From positions 1-64,000 of the forward strand of contig CACMGM010000001.1 of NCBI GenBank assembly GCA_902613275.1: 64,000 nucleotides of DNA. The letters run 5' to 3'. Numbering within the stretch: position 1 is the stretch's first letter; every line of letters starts with the position of its first letter. The notes under the pieces are model-generated. The model did not search any database, was not told where the DNA came from, and worked only from the letters and a program-made list of their open reading frames with translations. The stretch is from an uncultured Alphaproteobacteria bacterium. Lineage in GTDB: Bacteria > Pseudomonadota > Alphaproteobacteria > HIMB59 > GCA-002718135. Below, piece by piece: positions 45,534 to 55,109 of this stretch. Made by a program: the position numbers and the translations under genes.

Positions 45534-47354
45534 ATGAGATCATTTAGAAAATCATGGATTGGTATTGGGTTAGCAATTCTTTTTGCAGCCAGTTTATTCT
45601 TTTTTAGAGGATCTCAAAGGTACTCTAATTTATTTAATTCTGATAATTTTGTAGCGAATATCTCAGGCACACCAATCTCAACAACAAAATTTCTTAGATC
45701 AATGGATATGAATATTAATCAATTCTCTCAAATGATTGGAAGTAAATTAACTGGTGATCAAATTAGAAGCTTTCAAGTTCATCAAATTGCACTTCAAAAT
45801 CTAGTAAATAATGCAATTTTTGAAAATGAGTTTGATAAAATAAATTTTATTTTAGATGACACAACGATTGCAAAAGAAACAAAAAGGAATTTTCCAGATC
45901 TATATATCAACAATAAATTAGATGATGAAATGTTGAATACCTTTTTAAGAAGACAAGGTTTAAAAATTGAAGATCTTGTGGATTTAATTGATTATGAGAC
46001 TAGAGCTAATGTATTTAATAATCTTTTCTTTCAAAAAAATTATCCATCACAATTGCAAATAAATTTTAATAAGTACGATAATCAGAGTAGAGAAATTGAG
46101 TTACTTAAAATACCTTACAATGGAATTAAACTAGAAAACTATAATAAAGATCAAATCACAAAAGATAATAAGGAATTATTAGATTATTTTAATAATAACT
46201 CTGCTGAATACATGACTAGTGAAGAGAGAAATATTTCATATATATTAATAAACAAAAGTGATTTTAGAGATAATTTTTTACCATCAGAAAATAGTATTAA
46301 AGAATATTATAATAATAATAAAAACTTATTTATTAATCCCGAAGAGAGAACATTCAAACAATTTAATTTTAAATCTAAAGAAGAAGCAGATGATTTTAGA
46401 TTAATTGTTTCTGGAAAATCTAATGAAGAAATTATTCAATATGCAGAAGAAAATAATATTATTTTTAATGAATTCAAGAATGTTGATAGAAACAAAGTTT
46501 TGGATCAACTTGCAAATGCGATATTTGAATTAACCGAAGGAAGTATATCGGATGTAGTACAAACTACCTTGGCATATCATGTAATTATGTTGGATGAAAT
46601 TTTTCTAAAAAAAGAATTAAAATTTGATGAAGTAAAGGATGAAATAAATAATACTTTGACTAATTTTGAATTAGATAATTACTTCAATGAATTAAAATCA
46701 AGTCTTGACCAACAAATTATTGATGGATTTTCAATTAATGAAATAGCAGATCAAAATAATCTTAAATTAATTAATAAGAAAAAAATAATAAACAATAATA
46801 ATGAAGATGATCCTAAGTTAAGCAATATAATTTCATTTTCTTTTACTCAAAATAAAGATTTTGTGAGTGATTTAGTAGATATTGATAATGATACATCATT
46901 TATTGTAAATATTGATGATATATATCCTTCAAAAATAGAAAGTATTGATAGTATCTTTGATATCCTTCTAGATAATTTTATTATTGCAAAAAAAACTGAA
47001 CAAGCAGAAAATATTTTTGACAATAATAAAGAGATTTTTACAAACATAAGTAAATATTATTCAATTAGTCCAGAAAATTTAACCTTGTCTTTAAGGAATA
47101 ATGATGAATTACCAATATCTTTTAAACAAAAAATTTTTGAAACTGATATTGATAAAGTAACTTTTGAAGCAGATGAAAATGGTATCTATTTTGCTAATAT
47201 TAAAAATATAAAGATGGCTGAAGAAGGTGAAAATATTTCAAACCTTAATTTAATAAGCGATTTAAAAACAGCATTTGGTAGTGAGATTATAAAAACAAAA
47301 GAAATATCGTTCAATGATGAGCTTATTAATGGTCTTTTATCTCAATATAAATGA
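45534..47354 (+). CDS. PpiD/SurA-like periplasmic peptidyl-prolyl isomerase, membrane-anchored
   Basis: 606 residues with a short cytoplasmic N-terminus and one membrane anchor (about 8-26), typical of PpiD. The SurA_N-like chaperone region follows (VANISGTPISTTKFLRSMDM; then QIALQNLVNNAIFENEFDKI). A parvulin-like domain near 255-360 ends in FELTEGSISDVVQTTLAYHV and IMLDEIFLKKEL. The remainder is helical and not recognisable. It is a likely chaperone for outer-membrane and exported proteins. The stop overlaps the trpE ATG (ATGA), so a periplasmic foldase gene heads the trp operon, as is common in alphaproteobacteria. Low sequence conservation means ppiD is not assigned with certainty. Confidence 0.85.
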   Translation: MRSFRKSWIGIGLAILFAASLFFFRGSQRYSNLFNSDNFVANISGTPISTTKFLRSMDMNINQFSQMIGSKLTGDQIRSFQVHQIALQNLVNNAIFENEFDKINFILDDTTIAKETKRNFPDLYINNKLDDEMLNTFLRRQGLKIEDLVDLIDYETRANVFNNLFFQKNYPSQLQINFNKYDNQSREIELLKIPYNGIKLENYNKDQITKDNKELLDYFNNNSAEYMTSEERNISYILINKSDFRDNFLPSENSIKEYYNNNKNLFINPEERTFKQFNFKSKEEADDFRLIVSGKSNEEIIQYAEENNIIFNEFKNVDRNKVLDQLANAIFELTEGSISDVVQTTLAYHVIMLDEIFLKKELKFDEVKDEINNTLTNFELDNYFNELKSSLDQQIIDGFSINEIADQNNLKLINKKKIINNNNEDDPKLSNIISFSFTQNKDFVSDLVDIDNDTSFIVNIDDIYPSKIESIDSIFDILLDNFIIAKKTEQAENIFDNNKEIFTNISKYYSISPENLTLSLRNNDELPISFKQKIFETDIDKVTFEADENGIYFANIKNIKMAEEGENISNLNLISDLKTAFGSEIIKTKEISFNDELINGLLSQYK

Positions 47355-48829
47355 GTGTAGAAAAAAAAAAATTTATAAGCCAATATAACAAAGGCTTACC
47401 TCAGATATTAAAAAAAAATCTCATTGCTGATATAGAAACGCCTTTTTCATCATTATTAAAAATTGGTAAATCAGAAAAATATTCCTTTCTATTAGAGTCA
47501 GTGGAGGGTGGAAGTAAAAGAGGACGTTACTCACTACTTGGTTGTGATCCAGATTTAATTTGGACAGTTGAAAAAGGTAAGGCAAAAATTAAATATTTGG
47601 ATCATAATTTTGATTACAAACTAGATCAAAAGCCAATTCATAGTCTTAAAGAACTTGTAAAAATCTCAAAATTTAAAAATAATGAAATTGACGTTCCTTT
47701 CCCAACACTAGTTGGATATCTAGGATATCCAATGATTCAATATATTGAAAAAATTAAACTTATTAATAAGGACAATATAAAAATACCTGACGCAATTTTA
47801 ATTAGACCAAAAATTGTCGCAGTTTTTGATAATATTAAAGATATTATTTCCCTTATGACAGTTACGTATCCAAGTAAAAAAATCTCAGCAGAAAAAGCCT
47901 ATAGAAAAAATAAATTACTTATTGATAAAACAATTAAAAAGTTAGAAAAAAGTATTTTAAAACCTGCGCAAAAGAAAAATAAAAAATCTAAATTAAAATT
48001 TAAATCAAATTTTAAGAAAGAACAATTTTATAAAATTGTAAATAAAGCAAAAGAATATATTAAAAATGGAGATATCTTCCAAGTTGTGCCTTCACAGAGA
48101 TTTGAAACAAAATATAATTTAAAGGCAGTCAATCTTTACAGATCGTTAAGACGACTTAATCCATCTCCTTATCTTGTAAATCTTAACTTCAATAAAATAG
48201 GCCTTGTTGCATCTAGTCCAGAATTAATGGTTCAATTAAGAAATAAAAAAGTTACGATAAGACCAATTGCTGGAACAAGAAAAAGAGGAAAGAATGCCTC
48301 TGAAGACCTTTATTTATCTAATGACTTACTTAATGATAAGAAAGAACTCGCAGAACACTTAATGCTTTTAGATTTAGGAAGGAACGATGTTGGTCGCGTT
48401 GCAAAAAAAGGAACAGTGAATGTTACTGAAAAGATGATTATAGAATACTACTCTCATGTAATGCATATTGTTTCAAACGTTGAGGGAAAAATAGATAATA
48501 ATTTAGATGCTCTAGATGCTTTAATGGCTGGATTTCCAGCAGGTACAGTTTCTGGTGCACCAAAAATAAGAGCGATGGAAATCATAGAGAAACTTGAAAA
48601 TTTAAATAGAAGTTTTTATGCTGGTTGTATGGGTTATTTTGATTCTAATGGAGACATGGATACTTGTATTAGTTTGAGGACTGGGCTTGTAAAAGATAAT
48701 AAATTATACATTCAGGCAGGTGCTGGAATAGTTTATGACTCGGTCCCAAAAAATGAACATCAAGAAATTTTGAATAAAGCAGGTGCGTTAATGGCAGCTG
48801 CTGAGGATTCATACAAATTCGATATATGA
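47351..48829 (+). CDS. trpE: Anthranilate synthase component I
   Basis: Converts chorismate to anthranilate in tryptophan synthesis. The 492 residues show the N-terminal feedback region LLESVEGGSKRGRYSLLGC (the LLES and S-motif elements that bind tryptophan) and a chorismate-binding C-terminal half with SPSPYL-type NPSPYLVNLNF, IRPIAGTRKRG, LDLGRNDVGRVAKKGTVNV, GFPAGTVSGAPKIRAMEII and QAGAGIVYDSVP. No leader peptide or attenuator precedes it, because it overlaps the upstream ppiD-like gene by 4 nt. trpG overlaps its end by 4 nt. Confidence 0.96.
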   Translation: MSVEKKKFISQYNKGLPQILKKNLIADIETPFSSLLKIGKSEKYSFLLESVEGGSKRGRYSLLGCDPDLIWTVEKGKAKIKYLDHNFDYKLDQKPIHSLKELVKISKFKNNEIDVPFPTLVGYLGYPMIQYIEKIKLINKDNIKIPDAILIRPKIVAVFDNIKDIISLMTVTYPSKKISAEKAYRKNKLLIDKTIKKLEKSILKPAQKKNKKSKLKFKSNFKKEQFYKIVNKAKEYIKNGDIFQVVPSQRFETKYNLKAVNLYRSLRRLNPSPYLVNLNFNKIGLVASSPELMVQLRNKKVTIRPIAGTRKRGKNASEDLYLSNDLLNDKKELAEHLMLLDLGRNDVGRVAKKGTVNVTEKMIIEYYSHVMHIVSNVEGKIDNNLDALDALMAGFPAGTVSGAPKIRAMEIIEKLENLNRSFYAGCMGYFDSNGDMDTCISLRTGLVKDNKLYIQAGAGIVYDSVPKNEHQEILNKAGALMAAAEDSYKFDI

Positions 48830-49395
48830 TATTACTGATAGATAATTATGATAGTTTTACTTACAATGTAAAACACTACTTATTGGATTTAAATCAGAAG
48901 GTTGTTGTTTTTAGAAATGACAAAATTTCTATAAATAACATTCGTAAATTAAAACCTAAATCTATAGTTATTTCACCAGGTCCGTGCACACCAAATGAAG
49001 CTGGAATAAGTCTTAATATCGTTGCAGAATTATCTAAACAGTTTCCTATACTTGGCATTTGTTTAGGACATCAAACTATAGGTCAAGCTTTTGGAGGTAA
49101 AATCATTAAATGCAAAGAAATCATGCACGGAAAAGTTGATACAATTAATCACTTTGGACACTCTATATTTAAAAATGTAGAAAGAAAATTTAAAGCAACT
49201 AGATATCACTCTCTTATAATTGATAAAAGAACTATGCCTAGAGATTTTTTAATTACCGCTGAAACAAATAATAAGATTATAATGGGTATTGCACATAAAA
49301 AATTACCAATATTTGGACTACAATTTCATCCAGAAAGTATAGGTACTGATATGGGTAAAATTATTTTAAAAAACTTTTTAAACTTAGCAAAATAA
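48826..49395 (+). CDS. trpG: Anthranilate synthase component II (glutamine amidotransferase)
   Basis: Supplies ammonia to TrpE. The 189-residue class I glutaminase has LIDNYDSFTYNVKHYL at the start, ISPGPCTPNEAG, the nucleophile in LGICLGHQTIGQAFGG and the His-Glu pair in LQFHPESIGTDMG. PabA is nearly identical in sequence features and a shared role in folate synthesis is possible, but position within trpE-G-D-C favours TrpG. The trpD ATG overlaps the stop by one base. Confidence 0.95.
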   Translation: MILLIDNYDSFTYNVKHYLLDLNQKVVVFRNDKISINNIRKLKPKSIVISPGPCTPNEAGISLNIVAELSKQFPILGICLGHQTIGQAFGGKIIKCKEIMHGKVDTINHFGHSIFKNVERKFKATRYHSLIIDKRTMPRDFLITAETNNKIIMGIAHKKLPIFGLQFHPESIGTDMGKIILKNFLNLAK

Positions 49396-50396
49396 TGGAT
49401 CAAACTTTAATTTTAAATAAAATTCTTGCACAACAAAATCTGAATATTGAAGAGAGTATGTATATATTCAATAAAATTATGAGTGGAGAATTAGATGATA
49501 TTAAAATTACATCAATACTAATTGGTTTAAAGTTAAAAGGTGAAACAAAAGAAGAAATTATCGGTGCGGCCAAAGTAATGAGAGAGAAATCTCTAAAAAT
49601 AAACTCTCCTGAAAATACAATTGATACTTGTGGTACGGGTGGAGATATGAAAGACACATTAAACATATCAACAAGTGCAGCAATAGTTGCTGCAAGCGCT
49701 GGCGTTACTATAGCAAAGCATGGTAACCGTTCGGTTAGTTCAAAATCAGGTTCTGCAGATATGCTAGAAAAAATAGGTTATAAGATTACAAATAATGTAG
49801 AAGATTTAGAAAACTCATTATCCAATAAAAATTTTTGCTTTTTATTTGCTCAAAATCATCATTCTGCCATGAAGAATGTAATTAATGTTCGTAAGAATTT
49901 AGCTACACGAACAATTTTTAATTTATTAGGCCCTCTTACAAATCCTGCTAAAGCAAGTAAACAGCTTCTAGGAGTCTATTCAAAAAATTTAGTTTCTATG
50001 CATTGTAATTGCTTAAAAGAACTAGGTTCTGAAAAAGCGATGGTTGTTCACGGATTAGATGGTTTAGATGAAATAAGCTTATCAGATAATACTCTTATAA
50101 ACGAATTGAAAGATAATAAAGTTCTGGAATATAGTTTTGATCCAAGAGACTATGGTTATGATTTAATTAAATTAGAAGATATAAAAGGTGGAGATCCAGA
50201 ATATAATGCAAATTGTTTTAATAAAATGATTAATGGTGATTATAGAGAATTTCAAATGATTGTAGAAATAAATGCAGGAGCGGCAATATATTTATCCAAT
50301 TTAAGAAATAATCTAAAAGAGAGTTTTGATTTAGCAAAAAAAACAATTGAGGAAGGAGTTACAAAAAATTTTGTAAATTCACTAATTAATGAGTAA
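49395..50396 (+). CDS. trpD: Anthranilate phosphoribosyltransferase
   Basis: Transfers phosphoribose from PRPP to anthranilate. The 333 residues contain DTCGTGGDMKDTLNISTSAA (PRPP and metal-binding), AKHGNRSVSSKSGSADMLE, FAQNHHSAMKNVINVRKNL and NLLGPLTNPAKAS, then VVHGLDGLDEIS with the acidic residues that bind magnesium. Complete and of normal length. trpC overlaps its end by 8 nt. Confidence 0.97.
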   Translation: MDQTLILNKILAQQNLNIEESMYIFNKIMSGELDDIKITSILIGLKLKGETKEEIIGAAKVMREKSLKINSPENTIDTCGTGGDMKDTLNISTSAAIVAASAGVTIAKHGNRSVSSKSGSADMLEKIGYKITNNVEDLENSLSNKNFCFLFAQNHHSAMKNVINVRKNLATRTIFNLLGPLTNPAKASKQLLGVYSKNLVSMHCNCLKELGSEKAMVVHGLDGLDEISLSDNTLINELKDNKVLEYSFDPRDYGYDLIKLEDIKGGDPEYNANCFNKMINGDYREFQMIVEINAGAAIYLSNLRNNLKESFDLAKKTIEEGVTKNFVNSLINE

Positions 50397-51189
50397 TATA
50401 CTTCAAAAAATTTGTGAAGATAAATCTAAAGAATTAGAAGAAACAAAGAAAAGATGTTCTTTTAAAACATTAGAAAAATTAATTTCCTCAAAATTAGAGA
50501 AACGTGAATTTAAAGAAAAATTACTTTCAGCTCAAAAAAATAAAAAAAATTTTATAATTGGTGAAGTAAAAAAACAAAGTCCAAGTGCGGGTGAAATAAT
50601 TTCAGATTATAAACCAGAAGACATTGCTATTTTATATGAAAGATCTGGTATTGAAGCGTTATCGATTTTAACAGAAAGTAAATATTTTTTAGGAAATATT
50701 GATCATTTATCTCTGGTAAAAAAGAAAACAAATTTACCTATTTTAAGAAAAGATTTTATTATTGATAAATATCAAATTTTGGAAAGTAAGATTTATCAAG
50801 CTGATTGTATATTATTAATTTTATCAATACTATCAGACGCTCAAGCAATAGAATTTATAAATTATGCAAATGAATTAAAATTAGATTGTATTATAGAGGT
50901 TCATGATGAAGACGAACTGAAAAGAGCAATCAAATTAGACTACCCTGTGATTGGAATTAATAATAGAAATCTTAAAAGTCTTGAAATCAATTTAAATAAC
51001 GCAATAAATTTGAATAAAAATTTAACTAATGATTATATTTTAATTGCAGAGAGTGGAATTAAAACTTCTGATGATATAAAAAAATTTAATTCAACAGGGA
51101 TATATAATTTTTTAATTGGAGAAAGTTTGTTAAAGTCTAAAGATAAAGAAAAGAAAATTGGAAAATTGCTTTTAAATGAGTCATATTAA
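50389..51189 (+). CDS. trpC: Indole-3-glycerol phosphate synthase
   Basis: Ring-closing step that forms indole-3-glycerol phosphate. The 266-residue TIM barrel carries GEVKKQSPSAGEI (catalytic Lys), YERSGIEALSILTESKYF, ILRKDFIIDKYQILES (catalytic Lys), CIIEVHDEDELKRA, GINNRNLKSLEI and LIAESGIKTSDDI. It is monofunctional with no fused TrpF. trpF, trpB and trpA are not in the window and must be elsewhere if the pathway is complete. moaC overlaps by 14 nt. Confidence 0.96.
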   Translation: MSNILQKICEDKSKELEETKKRCSFKTLEKLISSKLEKREFKEKLLSAQKNKKNFIIGEVKKQSPSAGEIISDYKPEDIAILYERSGIEALSILTESKYFLGNIDHLSLVKKKTNLPILRKDFIIDKYQILESKIYQADCILLILSILSDAQAIEFINYANELKLDCIIEVHDEDELKRAIKLDYPVIGINNRNLKSLEINLNNAINLNKNLTNDYILIAESGIKTSDDIKKFNSTGIYNFLIGESLLKSKDKEKKIGKLLLNESY

Positions 51190-51631
51190 TAAAAAAGGAA
51201 ATCCTTATATAATTGACATATCAAATAAAGATGTCACAGAAAGAGTAGCAGTTGCCTCTGGTGAAATTAAATTTGATAAAGAAACATATAAAAAAATAAA
51301 ATCATTTGAGACAAAAAAAGGGAACCTAGAAAAAACTGCAATAATTGGTGGTATTATGGGGGCAAAAGAAACTTCTAGATTGATACCGCTTTGTCATAAT
51401 ATTCCAATCAATCACATAAATATTGAGATAATAAAAAATGATAAAAAATTTACTTTTATTGTCAAAAGTACAGTTAAAACAAATGCAAATACTGGTGTGG
51501 AAATGGAGGCATTAACTGCAGTTACAATTAGCTGTCTGACAATTTATGACATGTGTAAGTACTTAAATAAAAAAATTATAATTCAAAATATAAACCTTGT
51601 TTCGAAAACAGGTGGTAAATCTAATATTTAA
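51176..51631 (+). CDS. moaC: Cyclic pyranopterin monophosphate synthase MoaC
   Basis: Second step of molybdenum-cofactor synthesis. The 151 residues have the active-site elements MGAKETSRLIPLCHNIPI and TGVEMEALTAVTISCLTIYD, with the conserved lysines in YLNKK and SKTGGKS. The start MSHINKKGNPYIIDISNKD matches typical MoaC N-termini. It overlaps trpC by 14 nt; trpC-moaC(-moeA)-lexA is a known alphaproteobacterial arrangement. moeA, often between moaC and lexA, is absent here, leaving 69 bp. Confidence 0.95.
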   Translation: MSHINKKGNPYIIDISNKDVTERVAVASGEIKFDKETYKKIKSFETKKGNLEKTAIIGGIMGAKETSRLIPLCHNIPINHINIEIIKNDKKFTFIVKSTVKTNANTGVEMEALTAVTISCLTIYDMCKYLNKKIIIQNINLVSKTGGKSNI

Positions 51632-51660
51632 ATAACTGAAAAATATAGATATTTATATTT

Positions 51661-51675
51661 GTTCTTGTTTTGATC
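51661..51675 (+). promoter_or_regulatory. lexA: Imperfect second LexA-like half-site pair upstream of lexA
   Basis: GTTC (51661-51664), seven bases, then GATC (51672-51675): one mismatch from the GTTC-N7-GTTC consensus of alphaproteobacterial LexA. It lies 20 bp from the perfect site, centre to centre about two helical turns, so cooperative binding is conceivable but not shown. Confidence 0.4.
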
Positions 51676-51680
51676 TTAAA

Positions 51681-51695
51681 GAACATATATTGAAC
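51681..51695 (+). promoter_or_regulatory. lexA: LexA operator (SOS box), GAAC-N7-GAAC
   Basis: GAAC at 51681-51684, seven bases, and GAAC at 51692-51695 form an exact inverse of the alphaproteobacterial LexA consensus GTTC-N7-GTTC. It ends 5 bp before the lexA ATG, so LexA bound here would block its own transcription or initiation. This points to autoregulation and a functional SOS response. Confidence 0.8.
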
Positions 51696-51700
51696 AGTTA

Positions 51701-52327
51701 ATGCTTACAAAAAAACAAAAAGAGCTATACGATTATTTAAAAAATTATATTTCAAGTAATGAAATCTCCCCATCTTTTGAGGAAATGAAAAGTGCAGTTA
51801 ATCTAAAATCAAAGTCAGGTATTCATAGATTAATTACTAGTTTAGAAGAAAGAGGTTTTATTAAAAGATTAAAACACAAAGCAAGAGCAATGGAAATTAT
51901 TAATAAAGATAACATTACTGATGAAAATTCTTTGTCTAATAGTATTAATATCCCATTAATTGGTGCAATAGCTGCAGGTGAAGCAATAGAAGCAATTGAA
52001 AATGCTGATGAATTTGTTTCTGTACCCTCTTCGATGACATCACCAAATGCTAAATATTTTGGATTAAAAGTAAAAGGTCTATCTATGATAGATAAAGGAA
52101 TATTTGACGGTGATATTGCTGTGATAAAAAAGACAAATAATGTTGAAAATGGAAAGATTGCAGCTGTTATTACACAAGATAACGAAGTTACTCTAAAAAC
52201 TATTAAATTTGATCGAAACAAGGTCTTGTTAATTCCTGCTAATCAAAGTTTTCAGACAAAGGAATATGAAGCAGGTGAAATCCAAGTCCAAGGGACTTTA
52301 TCTGGTATTATAAGAAAATATAATTAA
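51701..52327 (+). CDS. lexA: LexA repressor
   Basis: SOS transcriptional repressor and self-cleaving serine protease. The 208 residues have an N-terminal winged-helix domain (LTKKQKELYDYLKNYI; PSFEEMKSAVNLKSKSGIHR; LEERGFIKRL) and a C-terminal peptidase S24 domain. The cleavage site is Ala92-Gly93 in GAIAAGEAIE; the catalytic dyad is Ser128 (KGLSMIDKGI) and Lys166 (NEVTLKTI). All residues for RecA-stimulated autocleavage are present. Two LexA-type sites lie just upstream. The gene sits at the end of ppiD-trp-moaC, so the LexA box may give it a separate promoter. Confidence 0.96.
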   Translation: MLTKKQKELYDYLKNYISSNEISPSFEEMKSAVNLKSKSGIHRLITSLEERGFIKRLKHKARAMEIINKDNITDENSLSNSINIPLIGAIAAGEAIEAIENADEFVSVPSSMTSPNAKYFGLKVKGLSMIDKGIFDGDIAVIKKTNNVENGKIAAVITQDNEVTLKTIKFDRNKVLLIPANQSFQTKEYEAGEIQVQGTLSGIIRKYN

Positions 52328-52347
52328 TAGTTTATCTTAATTTTAAG

Positions 52348-53748
52348 ATGACTATGTTAAAAACACGATTTGCACCCTCTCCTACTGGTAATCTTCATCT
52401 TGGAGGTGCCAGAACAGCTCTAATTAATTATATTTTAAGTAAGAAATCAGCATCATCTAAATTCTACTTGAGAATCGAAGATACAGATCATGAAAGATCA
52501 AAACAAGAATACACAGACAACATAACTAATTCTTTAAAATGGCTTGGGTTTAATTGGGATGAGAACATTCAAGTTCAGTCTAAAAGATTATCAAGACATC
52601 AGAAAATTGCTAAAGAATTACTTCAAAAAAAGCAAGCTTTTAAATGTATATGTTCTGAAGAAAAAATAGCTCGCCAAAGAAAGTTAATTAAAGAAAATAA
52701 AAATTATTCTAAAAAAATATGTACTGAATGTAAAAATGATAATGATATTCAAAGTAGAAATGAAGGTTTTGTAGTTAGATTAGATGTACCAGATGAAGGC
52801 AATTTGAAAATTAAAGATACAATTCAAGGAGACGTTACAGTAGCAAATTTAGAGTTAGATGATTTCATTTTACTAAGAAAAGATCAATCACCCACTTATA
52901 TGTTATCCGTAGTAGTTGATGATCATGATTTAGGAATTAATTACATTATTAGAGGTGACGATCATTTTATTAATACTTTTAGACAATACTACATATATAA
53001 ATTTATGAATTGGGATATACCTCAATATGCTCATATTCCTCTTATTCATGGAGAAGATGGAACAAAATTATCAAAAAGACATGGTGCAGTTAATATTTTA
53101 GATTTGAAAAATGATGGATATTTAAAAGAAGCTATTATTAACAATCTTATACTTTTAGGTTGGTCAAATAACAAAGAGAAATCAGAAACTATTGAATTAG
53201 ATGAAATAATTGAAAATTTTGAAATATCAAATTTATCTAAATCATCTAGTATATTTAGTTTTGATAAATTAGATTTTTTTAATAATTTTTATTTAAGAAA
53301 AGAAAACGGAATAGAAGAATTCATAAAATTTTGTGAAAGTGATGTTGAATTAAATAAATATCTACAAAAAGACGAGACAAAAATGAAAAATATTTTTAAT
53401 GTTTATAAAAAAGATATTAAAAAACTAAGTGATTTGAATGACACAATTAAAGTTTATTTTGATGAAAATTATAAAATAAATAAAACAGAAAAACTGACCT
53501 CAGAATTTGGTAGTATTTTTAAAGAATTTTTAAATTTAATTAGAGAAATAAATGATTGGAATAGAGATAATATTCAAAATGTAATTAATGATTTTTTAAA
53601 AAATAATAAAATTAAATTCCCCATTTTAGGTAAACCAATTAGATTTTTATTAATAAATTCCTATCAAGGGCCTTCAATTTCTGATATTTTTGTAATATTA
53701 GGTAAAAAAGATACTATTGATAGATTAAATCAATATAGAGATAATTAA
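52348..53748 (+). CDS. gltX: Glutamate-tRNA ligase
   Basis: Class I aminoacyl-tRNA synthetase. The 466 residues show the HIGH-type [18 protein letters not shown] near the start and the KMSKS-type motif [13 protein letters not shown] cysteine-bearing insertion ([10 protein letters not shown] to KKICTECKN) could bind zinc. The anticodon-binding C-terminal half is intact to IDRLNQYR. Since GatCAB is encoded in the window, a non-discriminating GltX that also charges tRNA(Gln) is likely, an inference from the co-occurrence. ATGs at residues 1 and 3 are both possible. Confidence 0.95.
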   Translation: MTMLKTRFAPSPTGNLHLGGARTALINYILSKKSASSKFYLRIEDTDHERSKQEYTDNITNSLKWLGFNWDENIQVQSKRLSRHQKIAKELLQKKQAFKCICSEEKIARQRKLIKENKNYSKKICTECKNDNDIQSRNEGFVVRLDVPDEGNLKIKDTIQGDVTVANLELDDFILLRKDQSPTYMLSVVVDDHDLGINYIIRGDDHFINTFRQYYIYKFMNWDIPQYAHIPLIHGEDGTKLSKRHGAVNILDLKNDGYLKEAIINNLILLGWSNNKEKSETIELDEIIENFEISNLSKSSSIFSFDKLDFFNNFYLRKENGIEEFIKFCESDVELNKYLQKDETKMKNIFNVYKKDIKKLSDLNDTIKVYFDENYKINKTEKLTSEFGSIFKEFLNLIREINDWNRDNIQNVINDFLKNNKIKFPILGKPIRFLLINSYQGPSISDIFVILGKKDTIDRLNQYRDN

Positions 53749-53750
53749 AT

Positions 53751-55109
53751 ATGGCTGATTACGAAGATAATAAAGTTAACGATAAACAGTTTACTCTATT
53801 CAACAATGAGAGTGGTAAATCGTATCAAATTCCACTTATTGAAAGTAAAGATGGTCCAAATGTTTTGGATATTCGTAAACTTTATCAAGAAACAGGTTTA
53901 TTTACTTTTGATCCAGGTTTTACTTCAACTGCTTCATGTGAATCAGGAATAACTTACATAGATGGTGAAAAAGGAATTTTACGTCATAGAGGATATGATA
54001 TTCATGACTTAGCCTCAAAAAGTGAATTTCTTGAAGTTTGTTATCTTTTACTGCACGGTGAATTACCGTCTCCTGAAGACAAGCAGAAATTTAAAGATGT
54101 AATAACCAATCATACAATGTTGCATGAGCAACTAGTAAATTTATACAGGGGTTTTAGAAGAGATGCGCACCCTATGGCAATTATGGTAGGTGTTGTTGGT
54201 GCCCTTTCAGCCTTTTATCATGACAGTACTGATTTTTCAGACATTAATCAAAGAATGATTGCCTGTCATAGATTAATAGCAAAAATTCCCACAATAGGTG
54301 CAATGGCTTATAAATATTCCATTGGTCAACCATTTGTTTATCCAAGAAATGACCTTTCTTATGCTGAAAATTTTTTATACATGACATTTTCTGTACCATC
54401 AGAAGATTACAAGGTGAGTTCAAAAATTGTTAGAGCAATGGATAGATTTTTTACATTACATGCTGATCATGAACAAAATGCATCCACTTCAACAGTAAGA
54501 TTGGCAGGTTCATCAGGCGCAAATCCTTTTGCATGTATTGCTGCTGGTATTGCATCTTTATGGGGACCAGCTCATGGTGGAGCTAATGAAGCAGTAATTA
54601 AAATGTTAGAAGAGATTGGTGATGTATCAAATATACAAAAATTTATAGATAAAGCTAAAGATAAAAATGACTCTTTTAGATTAATGGGTTTTGGGCATAG
54701 AGTTTATAAAAACTATGATCCAAGAGCCACTGTGATGAAAGAAAGTGCGCACGATGTTTTAGAAGAGTTAAATATGCAAGATGATCCATTGCTTAAAATT
54801 GCAATAGAATTAGAAAAAATAGCTCTTAAAGATGAATATTTTATTAGTAAAAAATTATTCCCAAATGTAGATTTCTATTCAGGTATAATTCTAAAAGCAT
54901 TAGGTTTCCCTACAAGCATGTTTACAGTGCTATTTGCAATAGGAAGAACTGTAGGATGGATATCACAATGGAAAGAAATGATAGAAGATCCTATTAATAA
55001 AATTGGCAGACCTCGTCAATTATACACTGGTTATAAAGCTAGGCCTTATCAAGTTGAATCTTCTAGAGAAAAAAAATCAATTTTTAATTGGCTTTGGAAG
55101 AAGGATTAA
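53751..55109 (+). CDS. gltA: Citrate synthase
   Basis: TCA-cycle enzyme condensing oxaloacetate and acetyl-CoA. The 452 residues show [20 protein letters not shown] and [13 protein letters not shown] (substrate loop), [19 protein letters not shown] with a catalytic histidine, [18 protein letters not shown] (second His) and the oxaloacetate-binding [14 protein letters not shown], then the catalytic Asp in FPNVDFYSG. It resembles the type II (hexameric, proteobacterial) form. It starts 2 bp after gltX and overlaps the convergent lpxB by 26 nt at the 3' end. Confidence 0.96.
   Translation: MADYEDNKVNDKQFTLFNNESGKSYQIPLIESKDGPNVLDIRKLYQETGLFTFDPGFTSTASCESGITYIDGEKGILRHRGYDIHDLASKSEFLEVCYLLLHGELPSPEDKQKFKDVITNHTMLHEQLVNLYRGFRRDAHPMAIMVGVVGALSAFYHDSTDFSDINQRMIACHRLIAKIPTIGAMAYKYSIGQPFVYPRNDLSYAENFLYMTFSVPSEDYKVSSKIVRAMDRFFTLHADHEQNASTSTVRLAGSSGANPFACIAAGIASLWGPAHGGANEAVIKMLEEIGDVSNIQKFIDKAKDKNDSFRLMGFGHRVYKNYDPRATVMKESAHDVLEELNMQDDPLLKIAIELEKIALKDEYFISKKLFPNVDFYSGIILKALGFPTSMFTVLFAIGRTVGWISQWKEMIEDPINKIGRPRQLYTGYKARPYQVESSREKKSIFNWLWKKD

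Noticed and set aside
52328..52347. Short inverted repeat ATCTTAA/TTAAGAT between lexA and gltX as a terminator
   Set aside because: The stem is A/T only with a 2-base loop and no following T run; such repeats are expected by chance at this base composition.
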